Shown piece by piece: positions 19,430 through 26,245 of a DNA stretch of 33,309 nucleotides (its first letter is position 1; each line of letters begins with the position of its first letter). This stretch comes from a candidate division FCPU426 bacterium (GTDB lineage: Bacteria > Oederibacteriota > Muellerivitia > Muellerivitales > Muellerivitaceae): contig PLZG01000034.1 of assembly GCA_003152075.1 (NCBI GenBank), positions 87,662-120,970 of the forward strand, read 5' to 3'. Below the pieces are notes generated by a model. That model saw only the letters and a program-made list of their open reading frames with translations, did no database searches and was not told the DNA's origin. The position numbers and the translations under genes were made by a program.

Positions 19430-21703
19430 TTGAGAAAGTCCCCATCACCTGCCATCCCGGTCTTGTCCCTGGAAAGCCAGTTACGCCAGCGGGTCTTGAA
19501 CCGGGTTTGCGGCTACTACCGGCAAAGCTTTGAGGAAGCGCCAACGGGCCGGGTGGCCCTTGGCTCATTGGGCCTTGGCCTTTTGGATTCCTCCCTTTTT
19601 TCCGACTTCCAGGTGGGTTGGTGCGCTGGAACCCTTTCAACGGTGATACCTCCTAACAGCGAAATGGAAGATTCACTCAAGGGCCTTGGGGTGTTGGGGG
19701 TAGAGGGCAAGGAAACCTTCGAGGGGTGCGTGGTGTTCCCGTGGTTCAACGAGGCGGGGGATTGTGCCGGTATGTGGGGATTGAAGGTTTCGGATGGGGA
19801 AGGGAGTTATCTTCCCGGCCCAAGGGTGGGGGTGTGGAACTGGCAGGCCATGAAGCGAAGCCGTTCGATACTGTTTACTTCCTCCATCCTAGAAGCCCTT
19901 TTTCTCTACCAAGCGGGGTTGAGGGAAGTGGTTCCCATGTGGGGGCCGCAAGGGTTGACGGACGACCACAGGCGGATGATCCAGCGCCACGGGGTAAAGG
20001 AAGCGGTACTTACTTTCCCGGCCAAGGAGTCAATCAAGAAAGCTTTTGGGGAAGAAGAAACGCAGGTGAAGGAAGTAAAACTTCCAACTCCCATCCCTGT
20101 TTTTTTCCGGGAGAAAGACGCGGTGGAAAAGTTTCAAGCGCTGCTGGGTGGTACGGAAATTCCCGTGACAAAGCGGGCGGAGTTCGAGCGAACCCAAACG
20201 GGGTTCGCCGTCCAGTACGGAAGCCGCCGATATGAGGTCAAGGGTATCCACAAGGAAGGGGTCAGGCTCAAGGTGACGGTCAAGGCCAGCGTGCCGGGGG
20301 AGGGGAAGTTTTACCTGGACTCGGTAGACCTTTATTCCCACCGGGGCCGGGTGTTGTTCGCCAAGGCTTGCAAGGAATACTTTGGGGAGAAGGTGGAAGT
20401 GATCGAGGGCGATTTGGGGAAGTTGTTGGAAGTGGCCGAGGGTTTTGAGCTAGGGGAAAAGGCGGGGGCCAAGAAGCCGGAAATGACCAAGGACGAGGAA
20501 GCGGAGGCCCTAGCCCTCTTGCGAGACCCAAAACTTATGGGGCGAATCCTGGAAGACTTCGAGAAGTGCGGGTACACAGGGGAGGAAGCCAACAAGCTCA
20601 TGGGATACTTGGCGGCGGTGTCCCGGAAGCTGGAAGAACCTCTTTCTATCCTCATCCAATCCAGATCAGCGGCGGGGAAGTCCTCGTTACAGGATGCCAT
20701 TTTGTCCTTTGTCCCACCGGAGGATTTTGAGAAGTATACGAGGCTCACGGGTCAGGCTCTTTTCTACAAGGACGAGGGCGGTTTGTCCCACAAGTTATTA
20801 GCCATTGAGGAAGAAGCGGGGGCGAGGGAGGCCAGTTATTCCATCCGAAATTTGCAGTCCTCTAAATTCCTTTCGATTGCCACGACTGAGAAAGACCCGT
20901 TAACGGGCAAGCTTCGCACAGTGGAATACCGGGTGAAGGGGCCGGTGACATTGATGCTGACGACCACGGCGGTGGATATGGATTTTGAAACCCAGAACCG
21001 CTTTATCACCCTGACCATTGACGAGTCGAAGGAAATGACCGAGCGGATACTGGAAAGGCAGAGGGAGCTTGAGACGTTGGCCGGGTTGTCCAAGAGGCGG
21101 GGCCAGGATGAGGTAACCCGGAAACACCAGAATGCCCAAAGGCTCTTGAAGCCCTTGGCGGTGGTGAATCCCTACGCCCCGAAGCTGACCTTTCCGGCCA
21201 ACACATTACGGGCGAGGCGTGACCACAAGAAATACCTAGGGCTTATCAAGACCATTACCTTTTTGCACCAGTACCAGAGGGAAGCCAAGACCCATACTTT
21301 GCCGGGCGGCGAGAAGGTTCAGTACGTGGAAGTGACCTTGGAGGATATCGAGAGGGCCAACCGGCTTTCGGGTGAGGTTTTGGGGCAGACGATGGGGGAG
21401 CTATCGGCACCGGGTAGGGCGCTCTTGGCTAAGGTACGGGAGATGGTCAAGGAGAAGGGCGGGGGCCGTGACTACCGGTTTACCCGGCGCAATATCCGGG
21501 AGTATTCGGGATGGAGCGACTTCCAGGTGAAGACCCACATCGGGGAACTGGAAGACCTGGAATACCTGTACTCGGTGACGGGCCAGAAGGGTAAGGAGTA
21601 CGTCTACGAGCTTACGGCCCCGGTGGGTGGGCTAGGTGAGGATGATCGGCCCTTCCTGGCCGGGTTGGCGGGGGTGGATTCGCTCCAAAAGTCTACCCGG
21701 TAA
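19430..21703 (+). CDS. Primase/helicase-like replication protein of a mobile element
   Basis: 757 residues from a TTG at 19430, chosen because AAGGAG (19417-19422) sits 7 bases upstream; an in-frame TTG at 19391 lacks this. N-terminal part resembles the DnaG-type region (RVLNRVCGYYRQSFEEAPTG) followed by a Toprim-like segment (SSILEALFLYQAGLREVVPM). The Toprim acidic residues appear lost: EGxxD reads SSILE and the DxD region reads LTFPAKES. Around residues 410-420 is a P-loop, SRSAAGKSS (Lys417), with LLAIEEEAG as a likely Walker B. The last ~110 residues look like a winged helix (TRRNIREYSGWSDFQVKTHI). I read it as a helicase with a relic primase domain, acting in replication of the element. 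No CHC2 zinc finger is visible. A terminator follows. Confidence 0.75.
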   Translation: MRKSPSPAIPVLSLESQLRQRVLNRVCGYYRQSFEEAPTGRVALGSLGLGLLDSSLFSDFQVGWCAGTLSTVIPPNSEMEDSLKGLGVLGVEGKETFEGCVVFPWFNEAGDCAGMWGLKVSDGEGSYLPGPRVGVWNWQAMKRSRSILFTSSILEALFLYQAGLREVVPMWGPQGLTDDHRRMIQRHGVKEAVLTFPAKESIKKAFGEEETQVKEVKLPTPIPVFFREKDAVEKFQALLGGTEIPVTKRAEFERTQTGFAVQYGSRRYEVKGIHKEGVRLKVTVKASVPGEGKFYLDSVDLYSHRGRVLFAKACKEYFGEKVEVIEGDLGKLLEVAEGFELGEKAGAKKPEMTKDEEAEALALLRDPKLMGRILEDFEKCGYTGEEANKLMGYLAAVSRKLEEPLSILIQSRSAAGKSSLQDAILSFVPPEDFEKYTRLTGQALFYKDEGGLSHKLLAIEEEAGAREASYSIRNLQSSKFLSIATTEKDPLTGKLRTVEYRVKGPVTLMLTTTAVDMDFETQNRFITLTIDESKEMTERILERQRELETLAGLSKRRGQDEVTRKHQNAQRLLKPLAVVNPYAPKLTFPANTLRARRDHKKYLGLIKTITFLHQYQREAKTHTLPGGEKVQYVEVTLEDIERANRLSGEVLGQTMGELSAPGRALLAKVREMVKEKGGGRDYRFTRRNIREYSGWSDFQVKTHIGELEDLEYLYSVTGQKGKEYVYELTAPVGGLGEDDRPFLAGLAGVDSLQKSTR

Positions 21704-21711
21704 ACTTTTCC

Positions 21712-21742
21712 CAAGTGTTGCCTCCGAGGCAACACTTGTTTT
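21712..21742 (+). terminator. Rho-independent terminator after the primase-like gene
   Basis: Stem CAAGTGTTGCC (21712-21722) pairs with GGCAACACTTG (21728-21738), loop TCCGA, followed by TTTT. It starts 9 bases after the stop codon. Confidence 0.9.
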
Positions 21743-22758
21743 CCGGGAAGTCTTTATCCCGCAAGGGTTTTGCCCACTTTGCAGTCGCCGACCCAGCTCA
21801 CTCTGCGTCAGTGGAAAGAGCCAGACAGCGACATGTCCTAGAGTCTCTTGGTGGAGCGGAATACTTAATACGTCTTAACTGATTTTGGTGTGTTTTTCGG
21901 CCTGAGAAAAGGATTTTGGAGATCGTGCGACGGCAAACCCAGCTATCAACGCATCAAGAGACGGGGGGTAAGGGTACGGGAAAAGGGTGTTGGTGTAGTA
22001 CCGTGCCATGGAACTAAGAAAATGGGTTTTACCCAGATGAATGGCTGGTTTTTGAAAAGTGTGATGGCGACCCCCCCTATCCGAGCATCAGGGTTTGGGT
22101 GTTGGTATGGGTGGTGAAGTGGTGGAAATGGGTTCAATCCATTTGAACTGAAATGTCCGACAGTAGGACATGAAAAGTTAGGTTTTGGCGGGGTAAATGG
22201 CTGGCTTCTGGAAAATGCGATGGCGAACCCCCCTATCTGTGCATCAAGTTGGGGTGGGTGAAGTGAGTGGTGGAGTGGTTCATTCAAGGTGAACTGAGGT
22301 TAAGTCCTATTTAACCTATTTTGAGTCTAAAAGCATTGTGATTATTTGTTTTCAGTGAAGTAGCGACGCCCGACCCCCCTATGTCTGTATCAGTTGTGAA
22401 GGTTGTTTTGGTGATGGGTGGGGGTGGTAGGCGCGGGCGGTGTGGTGGTTGACTAGGTGGGTTGGTGGGTACTTGGTGGTGACTTGGAGGCGGTAAGGCG
22501 AACAGCTAAACCGTAGGTGGTTCCAGGCGTTTGAGTCCAAGGGTGCCCTACTTGGTGGCTTGGTTGTGGAAGGTCTATACCCCCCGAAAAGTATTAAAAC
22601 CGTATTAACAGTTTCTTCCGATGAAATCCTTGTGGCGTAAGTGTTTTGACCCTGTAGCACGCCCCGACCCAGCCCTTTCAATGTCAGTTTGAGTGATTTG
22701 GTATCTCCGTGCCTGGGCGTGTGTCCGGGAAGGAAAAACTTTGTCTAAGGAGGCTGTT
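21743..22758. other. Non-coding 1-kb region, G/T-rich on the plus strand, holding a motif array
   Basis: No convincing gene. The plus strand is unusually rich in G and T, with many GGTGG and GGGTG runs at ~22080-22130, 22250-22280 and 22400-22500, broken by isolated C-runs that belong to the repeated motif listed separately. The reverse-strand frames 21946-22287 and 22379-22681 are repetitive and lack ribosome sites. Position between the replication protein and the recombinases suggests an origin and/or recombination sites. Confidence 0.6.
21790..22688 (+). repeat. Six-copy array of a spaced 9-6-8 motif (candidate recombination sites or iterons)
   Basis: Copies start at 21790, 21936, 22069, 22226, 22372 and 22666. 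Left half reads RACCC then AGCT, CCCT or close (9 bases; copy 3 has one extra C). The middle six bases vary: CACTCT, ATCAAC, ATCCGA, ATCTGT, ATGTCT, CTTTCA. The right half fits RYRTCARK (for example GCATCAAG, GTATCAGT). Spacing is 133-156 bases, the last gap being about double. Most copies are preceded by a T-rich patch and GNGANGGC-like sequence and followed by a G-rich stretch. Copies 3 and 4 are also followed by hairpins GTTCA-N7-TGAAC and then a second 6-bp stem. Confidence 0.6.
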
Positions 22759-23700
22759 ATGGCGGAAGGATTTAGGGAGTTGTTGGAAGGGTTTGGGAAG
22801 TCCCTGGTGGTGAGGGGGTTCGCGGCCAAGAGCGTGCAGAGTTACCAAGGGCATTTGAAGCCGTTCTTTTCGTTCCTGGAAGCCAGGGGGAAGGATGACT
22901 TGAGGAGGGTGTTGAGGGATGACCTTCTGGCTTACCAAGTCGAATGGACGGAGGCCAGGACGGAGAAAGAGAAGCCGTACCAGTGGGGAACCCTCTGCCT
23001 CAAGACAAGGGCGGTGAAGCGGTTCTTTGAATGGCTGGAAGAGACGGGGCGGGTGTTCCTGAATCCAGCGGAAGGGGTGAGGGAGCCCAGGAGGGAAACC
23101 CGGTTGCCGAAGGTGGTCTTGACGGAAGATCAGGTGAAAAGACTCCTGGAAGCCCCGGACTACTCGAAGCCAATGGGAATAAGGGACAAGACCATTTTGG
23201 AGGTGTTTTATTCCACGGGTATTCGCTTGGGTGAGTTGCTTGCCTTGAAGATACCGGACGTTGATTTCGAGGGCGGATTGCTCCGGGTGAACCAGGGCAA
23301 GGGAGCCAAAGACCGGGTGGTGCCTTTGGGGGAGACGGCCCAAAAGTACCTCAAGGGTTATCTCTCTCAGGTGCGGCCCATGTGGGAGCGAAACTGGAAA
23401 GGGGAAACGGCTTTCTTCCTCAACCGACACGGTGATCCGGTGACGGCGACCATTGTCGGAAAGCTGGTGCGGGATTACGCCAAGAAAGCGGGGCTGGAAG
23501 TGACGGTGACGCCCCACACGCTACGGCATACCTTTGCCACTCACATGGTTAGACATGGGGCGGATTTGACGGTGGTCCAAAGGATATTGGGACACACCGA
23601 CCTTTACGTGACACAGATTTATACCCATGTGGCCGGGGTAGACGTGAAGAAGACCCACCAGGAAACCCATCCGAGGGAAGTCGAGGTGGCCCATGCCTGA
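22759..23700 (+). CDS. Tyrosine recombinase 1 (XerC/D-like integrase)
   Basis: 313 residues. ATG at 22759 has AAGGAGG (22747-22753); an upstream in-frame GTG at 22693 has none. N-terminal SAM-like core-binding domain (residues ~5-100), then the catalytic domain with Arg156 (STGIRLGELL), the GKGAKDR hairpin lysine, His253 and Arg256 (HTLRHTFATHM), His279 (LGHTD) and the nucleophile Tyr288 (TQIYTHV). All required residues are present, so it should be active. It cuts and joins DNA through a 3'-phosphotyrosine. It overlaps recombinase 2 by 8 bases, which suggests that the two work as a pair, as XerC/XerD or Tn554-type enzymes do. The motif array directly upstream is the natural substrate candidate. 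Confidence 0.93.
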   Translation: MAEGFRELLEGFGKSLVVRGFAAKSVQSYQGHLKPFFSFLEARGKDDLRRVLRDDLLAYQVEWTEARTEKEKPYQWGTLCLKTRAVKRFFEWLEETGRVFLNPAEGVREPRRETRLPKVVLTEDQVKRLLEAPDYSKPMGIRDKTILEVFYSTGIRLGELLALKIPDVDFEGGLLRVNQGKGAKDRVVPLGETAQKYLKGYLSQVRPMWERNWKGETAFFLNRHGDPVTATIVGKLVRDYAKKAGLEVTVTPHTLRHTFATHMVRHGADLTVVQRILGHTDLYVTQIYTHVAGVDVKKTHQETHPREVEVAHA

Positions 23701-24631
23701 GCTTGAATCCTACGGGGAGCGGTTCAGGGAACACCGGCTGATTTTGAACTATTCCCCCCGGACGGTGTTGCTCCATCGGTTTTACCTCAAGTGGTTTTTC
23801 CGGTACTTGCGGGAGGTGGAGCTTTCGGATTTGGCGGCGGTGACACCTTCCCACTTGCGGGACTACCAGATACATCTCCATGAGCGGGAGAGTTCAAGGG
23901 CGGGGCCTTATTCAATCGTCACGATCAACAACGCTATGCAGACGATCAAGAGTTTTTTCCGGGTGATGAAGGCGGAGGGCTACCTGGTTTCAGACCCGGC
24001 CAAGGAAATTCGGTTGGCAAAGAAACCCAAGAGATTGCCCCGTTCGATCCTGGGCCGCTTGGAGGTGCGGAAAATCCTGGAATCACCCAATGTGAATACC
24101 TTCCTGGGTTATCGGGACAAGGCGATCTTGGAGCTTCTTTATTCCACGGGGTTGCGTAATTCCGAGGTTATCCATTTGAGGATGGAAGACCTGGACTTGG
24201 AAGAAGGGTACGTGCGGGTGAACGAAGGCAAGGGAGCCAAAGACCGGGTAGTGCCCTTGGGGAAGATTGCCTGCCGGTATCTTGGCAACTATATCCAGGG
24301 AGTGAGGCCGAAAATCGCGGAGGGGCATTTGGCTTGCCCGTTCCTATTTTTGAACCAATACGGGAACCGGCTGGGGTGCGACGGGTTACGGGATTTGGTC
24401 AAGGCCCATGCCAGGAGGGCGGGGATTCAAAAGAGGGTGACACCGCATACCTTCCGGCACACTTGCGCCACTCACATGCTGAAGAACAAGGCGAACATCC
24501 GGCACATCCAGGAGCTTTTGGGTCACGAAAGCTTGGAGACGACGCAGATTTATACGGCGGTGACGGTGACGGATTTGAAGGAGGCGCACAAGAAGTACCA
24601 TCCAAGAGAAAGAGAAAGGGGGATTGTATGA
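23693..24631 (+). CDS. Tyrosine recombinase 2 (XerC/D-like integrase)
   Basis: 312 residues, start ATG at 23693 inside the end of recombinase 1. Catalytic set: Arg155 (STGLRNSEVIHL; the usual Gly-Glu after Arg is Asn-Ser-Glu), GKGAKDR lysine, His252 and Arg255 (HTFRHTCATHM), His278 (LGHES), Tyr287 (TQIYTAV). It is clearly homologous to recombinase 1 but divergent, especially in the N-terminal arm-binding half, so each may bind a different half-site. Its stop overlaps the next small gene by ATGA, so the three genes form one operon. Confidence 0.93.
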   Translation: MPELESYGERFREHRLILNYSPRTVLLHRFYLKWFFRYLREVELSDLAAVTPSHLRDYQIHLHERESSRAGPYSIVTINNAMQTIKSFFRVMKAEGYLVSDPAKEIRLAKKPKRLPRSILGRLEVRKILESPNVNTFLGYRDKAILELLYSTGLRNSEVIHLRMEDLDLEEGYVRVNEGKGAKDRVVPLGKIACRYLGNYIQGVRPKIAEGHLACPFLFLNQYGNRLGCDGLRDLVKAHARRAGIQKRVTPHTFRHTCATHMLKNKANIRHIQELLGHESLETTQIYTAVTVTDLKEAHKKYHPRERERGIV

Positions 24632-24903
24632 AGGCATTGAAAGAAGCGAAGGGAGCGGCCCGGTACTTGACCACGGCGCTTGAGAAAGGCGACCCGGTGA
24701 ATTTGCAGGGGGCGCTCTTGGACGTGATACGGGCGAGGGGAGGCTACCACCGGGTAGCCTCCCGGAGCGGAATGAGTGAATGGAGGTTGAAGCTCATCCT
24801 GTGGGATGACGAGGAATGCTGGAAGCTCTTGCGGCTGGCAAAACTCTTGAACGGGATGGGATTGCGGTTGGTGATCGTGGCCGTGAAGGAGGCACGGAAA
24901 TGA
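24628..24903 (+). CDS. Small HTH protein resembling addiction-module antidotes
   Basis: 91 residues. ATG at 24628 follows GGGGGA and overlaps the recombinase stop by 4 bases. The pattern GDPVNLQGALLDVIRARGGY, then VASRSGMSEWRLKLIL and a closing NGMGLRLVIVAV resembles the antidote-type HTH proteins found beside HigB/RelE-like toxins. No toxin gene is present next to it. Translational coupling to two recombinases suggests a directionality factor or regulator role within the element instead. That role is inference. Confidence 0.7.
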   Translation: MKALKEAKGAARYLTTALEKGDPVNLQGALLDVIRARGGYHRVASRSGMSEWRLKLILWDDEECWKLLRLAKLLNGMGLRLVIVAVKEARK

Positions 24904-24908
24904 CATTG

Positions 24909-24946
24909 GGCAGGGAGTTTACCGAGAGGTAGACTCCCTGCCTTTT
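24909..24946 (+). terminator. Strong Rho-independent terminator after the recombinase operon
   Basis: GGCAGGGAGT (24909-24918) pairs with ACTCCCTGCC (24933-24942). Above a T/G pair the stem continues with TACC/GGTA around a GAGA tetraloop, and TTTT follows. Confidence 0.92.
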
Positions 24947-24998
24947 GCCGTTTCCGGCAAAGAGAAGTATTCTTATCAATAGGGGCAAGGAGGCGCTT

Positions 24999-25487
24999 AT
25001 GGCGACACTGGAAGAGCAGGTGAAGGAGTTGGGCGAAAGGGTGTTGAAGTTGGAGAGGCACTTGGGGATGGCTCCCTTGAGTGGGTTTATATCCGACTTC
25101 AAAAAGCTCATGGAAGGGCTGGACAGGCGGACGTTGGAAGTCATATTCCAGGGCGAGAGTGAGGGGAGCTTGGCTTGTGCCTTGATGGGCCAGGAAAAAG
25201 GAGTGGTGGAGAGCGTGAAAGCGGCCCTATCTAAATCCCGTTGGCGGCGGGTTCATGCCACAATGAAAAACCTTGCGGTGGAGGGAGTGACCGAGGGAAA
25301 CGTGAAGTCATCCCAGGAGGCTTTACAGCGAAAGGTGCAACAGTTGGAAGATATGGGAAACATAGTGGTGGCGGGTGATCATGACGGGGAACTGGTTGGA
25401 GTTCCTTGGGATGGGAAGTGGGAAGAGAAACCGAAGCTGGATTTGCGGGAGTGGACGGCGAAGGTGTTGGAGGCCGTAGCGGTGTAA
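24999..25487 (+). CDS. Stand-alone FliG C-terminal-domain-like protein
   Basis: 162 residues from the ATG at 24999, which has AAGGAGG (24987-24993) at good spacing; the longer frame from 24945 would begin in the terminator. Residues 1-~25 form a short coiled coil (MATLEEQVKELGERVLKLER). Residues ~28-115 follow the FliG-C pattern: FKKLMEGLDRRTLEVIFQGE, SLACALMGQEKGVVESVKAA, LSKSRWRRVHATMKNL, VKSSQEALQRKVQQLEDMGN. In flagella this domain sits in the rotor switch and interacts with the stator; here it lacks the FliG N and middle domains and no flagellar gene is nearby. The tail is short and acidic/Trp-containing. It is probably a repurposed protein-interaction module carried by the element. Cellular role unknown. 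Confidence 0.7.
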   Translation: MATLEEQVKELGERVLKLERHLGMAPLSGFISDFKKLMEGLDRRTLEVIFQGESEGSLACALMGQEKGVVESVKAALSKSRWRRVHATMKNLAVEGVTEGNVKSSQEALQRKVQQLEDMGNIVVAGDHDGELVGVPWDGKWEEKPKLDLREWTAKVLEAVAV

Positions 25488-25502
25488 ATCATCCGCTATG
25501 GA

Positions 25503-25546
25503 GGGGCATGGGATCCACGGGAGTGGATTTCATGCCCCTTTCTATT
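25503..25546 (+). terminator. Rho-independent terminator after the FliG-like gene
   Basis: GGGGCATG (25503-25510) pairs with CATGCCCC (25531-25538). An inner stem ATCCAC/GTGGAT closes around GGGA, and the T-rich TTTCTATTTT follows. Confidence 0.88.
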
Positions 25547-26245
25547 TTCGTTTCGAGGCGTGGAAGCGGACAGCGAAAGGAAACACCAAAGAGGCAAAGG
25601 AAGTGCCGCCACCTCCCCCGCCTTGGTTTCCCCCTCTGGACTCCTCCTTCCGAGGCGCCCCCTCTGCAAGGAATGACCAAAGGGGGAAACCCATCCCCAC
25701 TACGGCGAGAAAGGCAAAGTGTTCTCGCCTACGTGGTCCCTGGGGGAGTGGCGCAAACCGCTTCGTGGTTTGCCCTTTGGGGCACGTCCTTTGCAGTTTA
25801 TTATTTTCCCCATTGGCCGGCGGCCGCACGACATGGCCGCGGCCTAGCCCCCTGTGTCCCGCTATGGCGGGTCTAGGGGCAAAGGCCGGGAAGTGGCTTT
25901 GGGTTTCAGGGCCCGAAGAGCCCCGGGCCTGAAAGCCAAAGGCTTGATGATCTTTCCCCCGCCCACCCTGTATCTAAGTTTGTGAGTATGTGGCAAAGCC
26001 GCTTCCGTTTCGGAACACTCCAGCGGATTTGCCACCCCATCCGCCCCAAGGGGCTCCCAAGGGCAGACGGAAATCCAGCGAAAAGGAAAGGCCGGGCAAA
26101 AGGCAAAGTGCCCGACTGTTTTTGAGGGTGAAAAGTCTGGTGTGCCGTTGCCGTGGGAGTAAAATGGCCGTGTCGAATTTCAAAAAGGCTCTGTAGAAAT
26201 TTTTTTGAAAAATCCGGTCGTATACTTCCAAGCAGGATATGACAG
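25547..26245. other. Non-coding stretch packed with hairpins
   Basis: The frames here lack ribosome sites and recognisable protein. Visible dyads: GGCGAGAA/TTCTCGCC (25704-25729), GCAAACC/GGTTTGC (25753-25773), GCGGCC/GGCCGC (25820-25840), CCCGC/GCGGG (25858-25871), a compound stem at 25990-26035 (GTGGCAAAGCCGC, inner TTCCG/CGGAA, GCGGATTTGCCAC) and CGGGCA/TGCCCG (26093-26114). The word AGGCAAAG occurs at 25592, 25712 and 26101. This looks like clustered REP-like or element-end sequence. Confidence 0.55.
26093..26125 (+). terminator. Terminator-like hairpin near the right end of the element
   Basis: CGGGCA (26093-26098) pairs with TGCCCG (26109-26114) around a 10-base loop, then ACTG and a five-T run. 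It may close transcription before the Rhs module. Confidence 0.5.

Noticed and set aside
19321-19533. Short frame containing CHPGLVPG as a CHC2-type zinc finger before the primase
   Set aside because: It starts inside the promoter, is in another frame, and lacks the full Cys/His set of CHC2.
21946-22681. Reverse-strand frames of 113 and 100 residues in the motif region
   Set aside because: Their similarity to each other comes from the DNA repeat; low-complexity Pro/His content and no ribosome sites.
21743-22758. CRISPR array
   Set aside because: Copies are degenerate, separated by about 133-294 bases of non-unique G-rich sequence, and no cas genes are present.
21743-24631. Classical integron with attC sites
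   Set aside because: The recombinases lack an obvious IntI-type insertion, and I see no GTTRRRY/RYYYAAC pairs; the motif halves are different.
25498-25932. Forward frames in the hairpin-rich region
   Set aside because: They begin within or next to the terminator, cross several hairpins and show no protein-like pattern.
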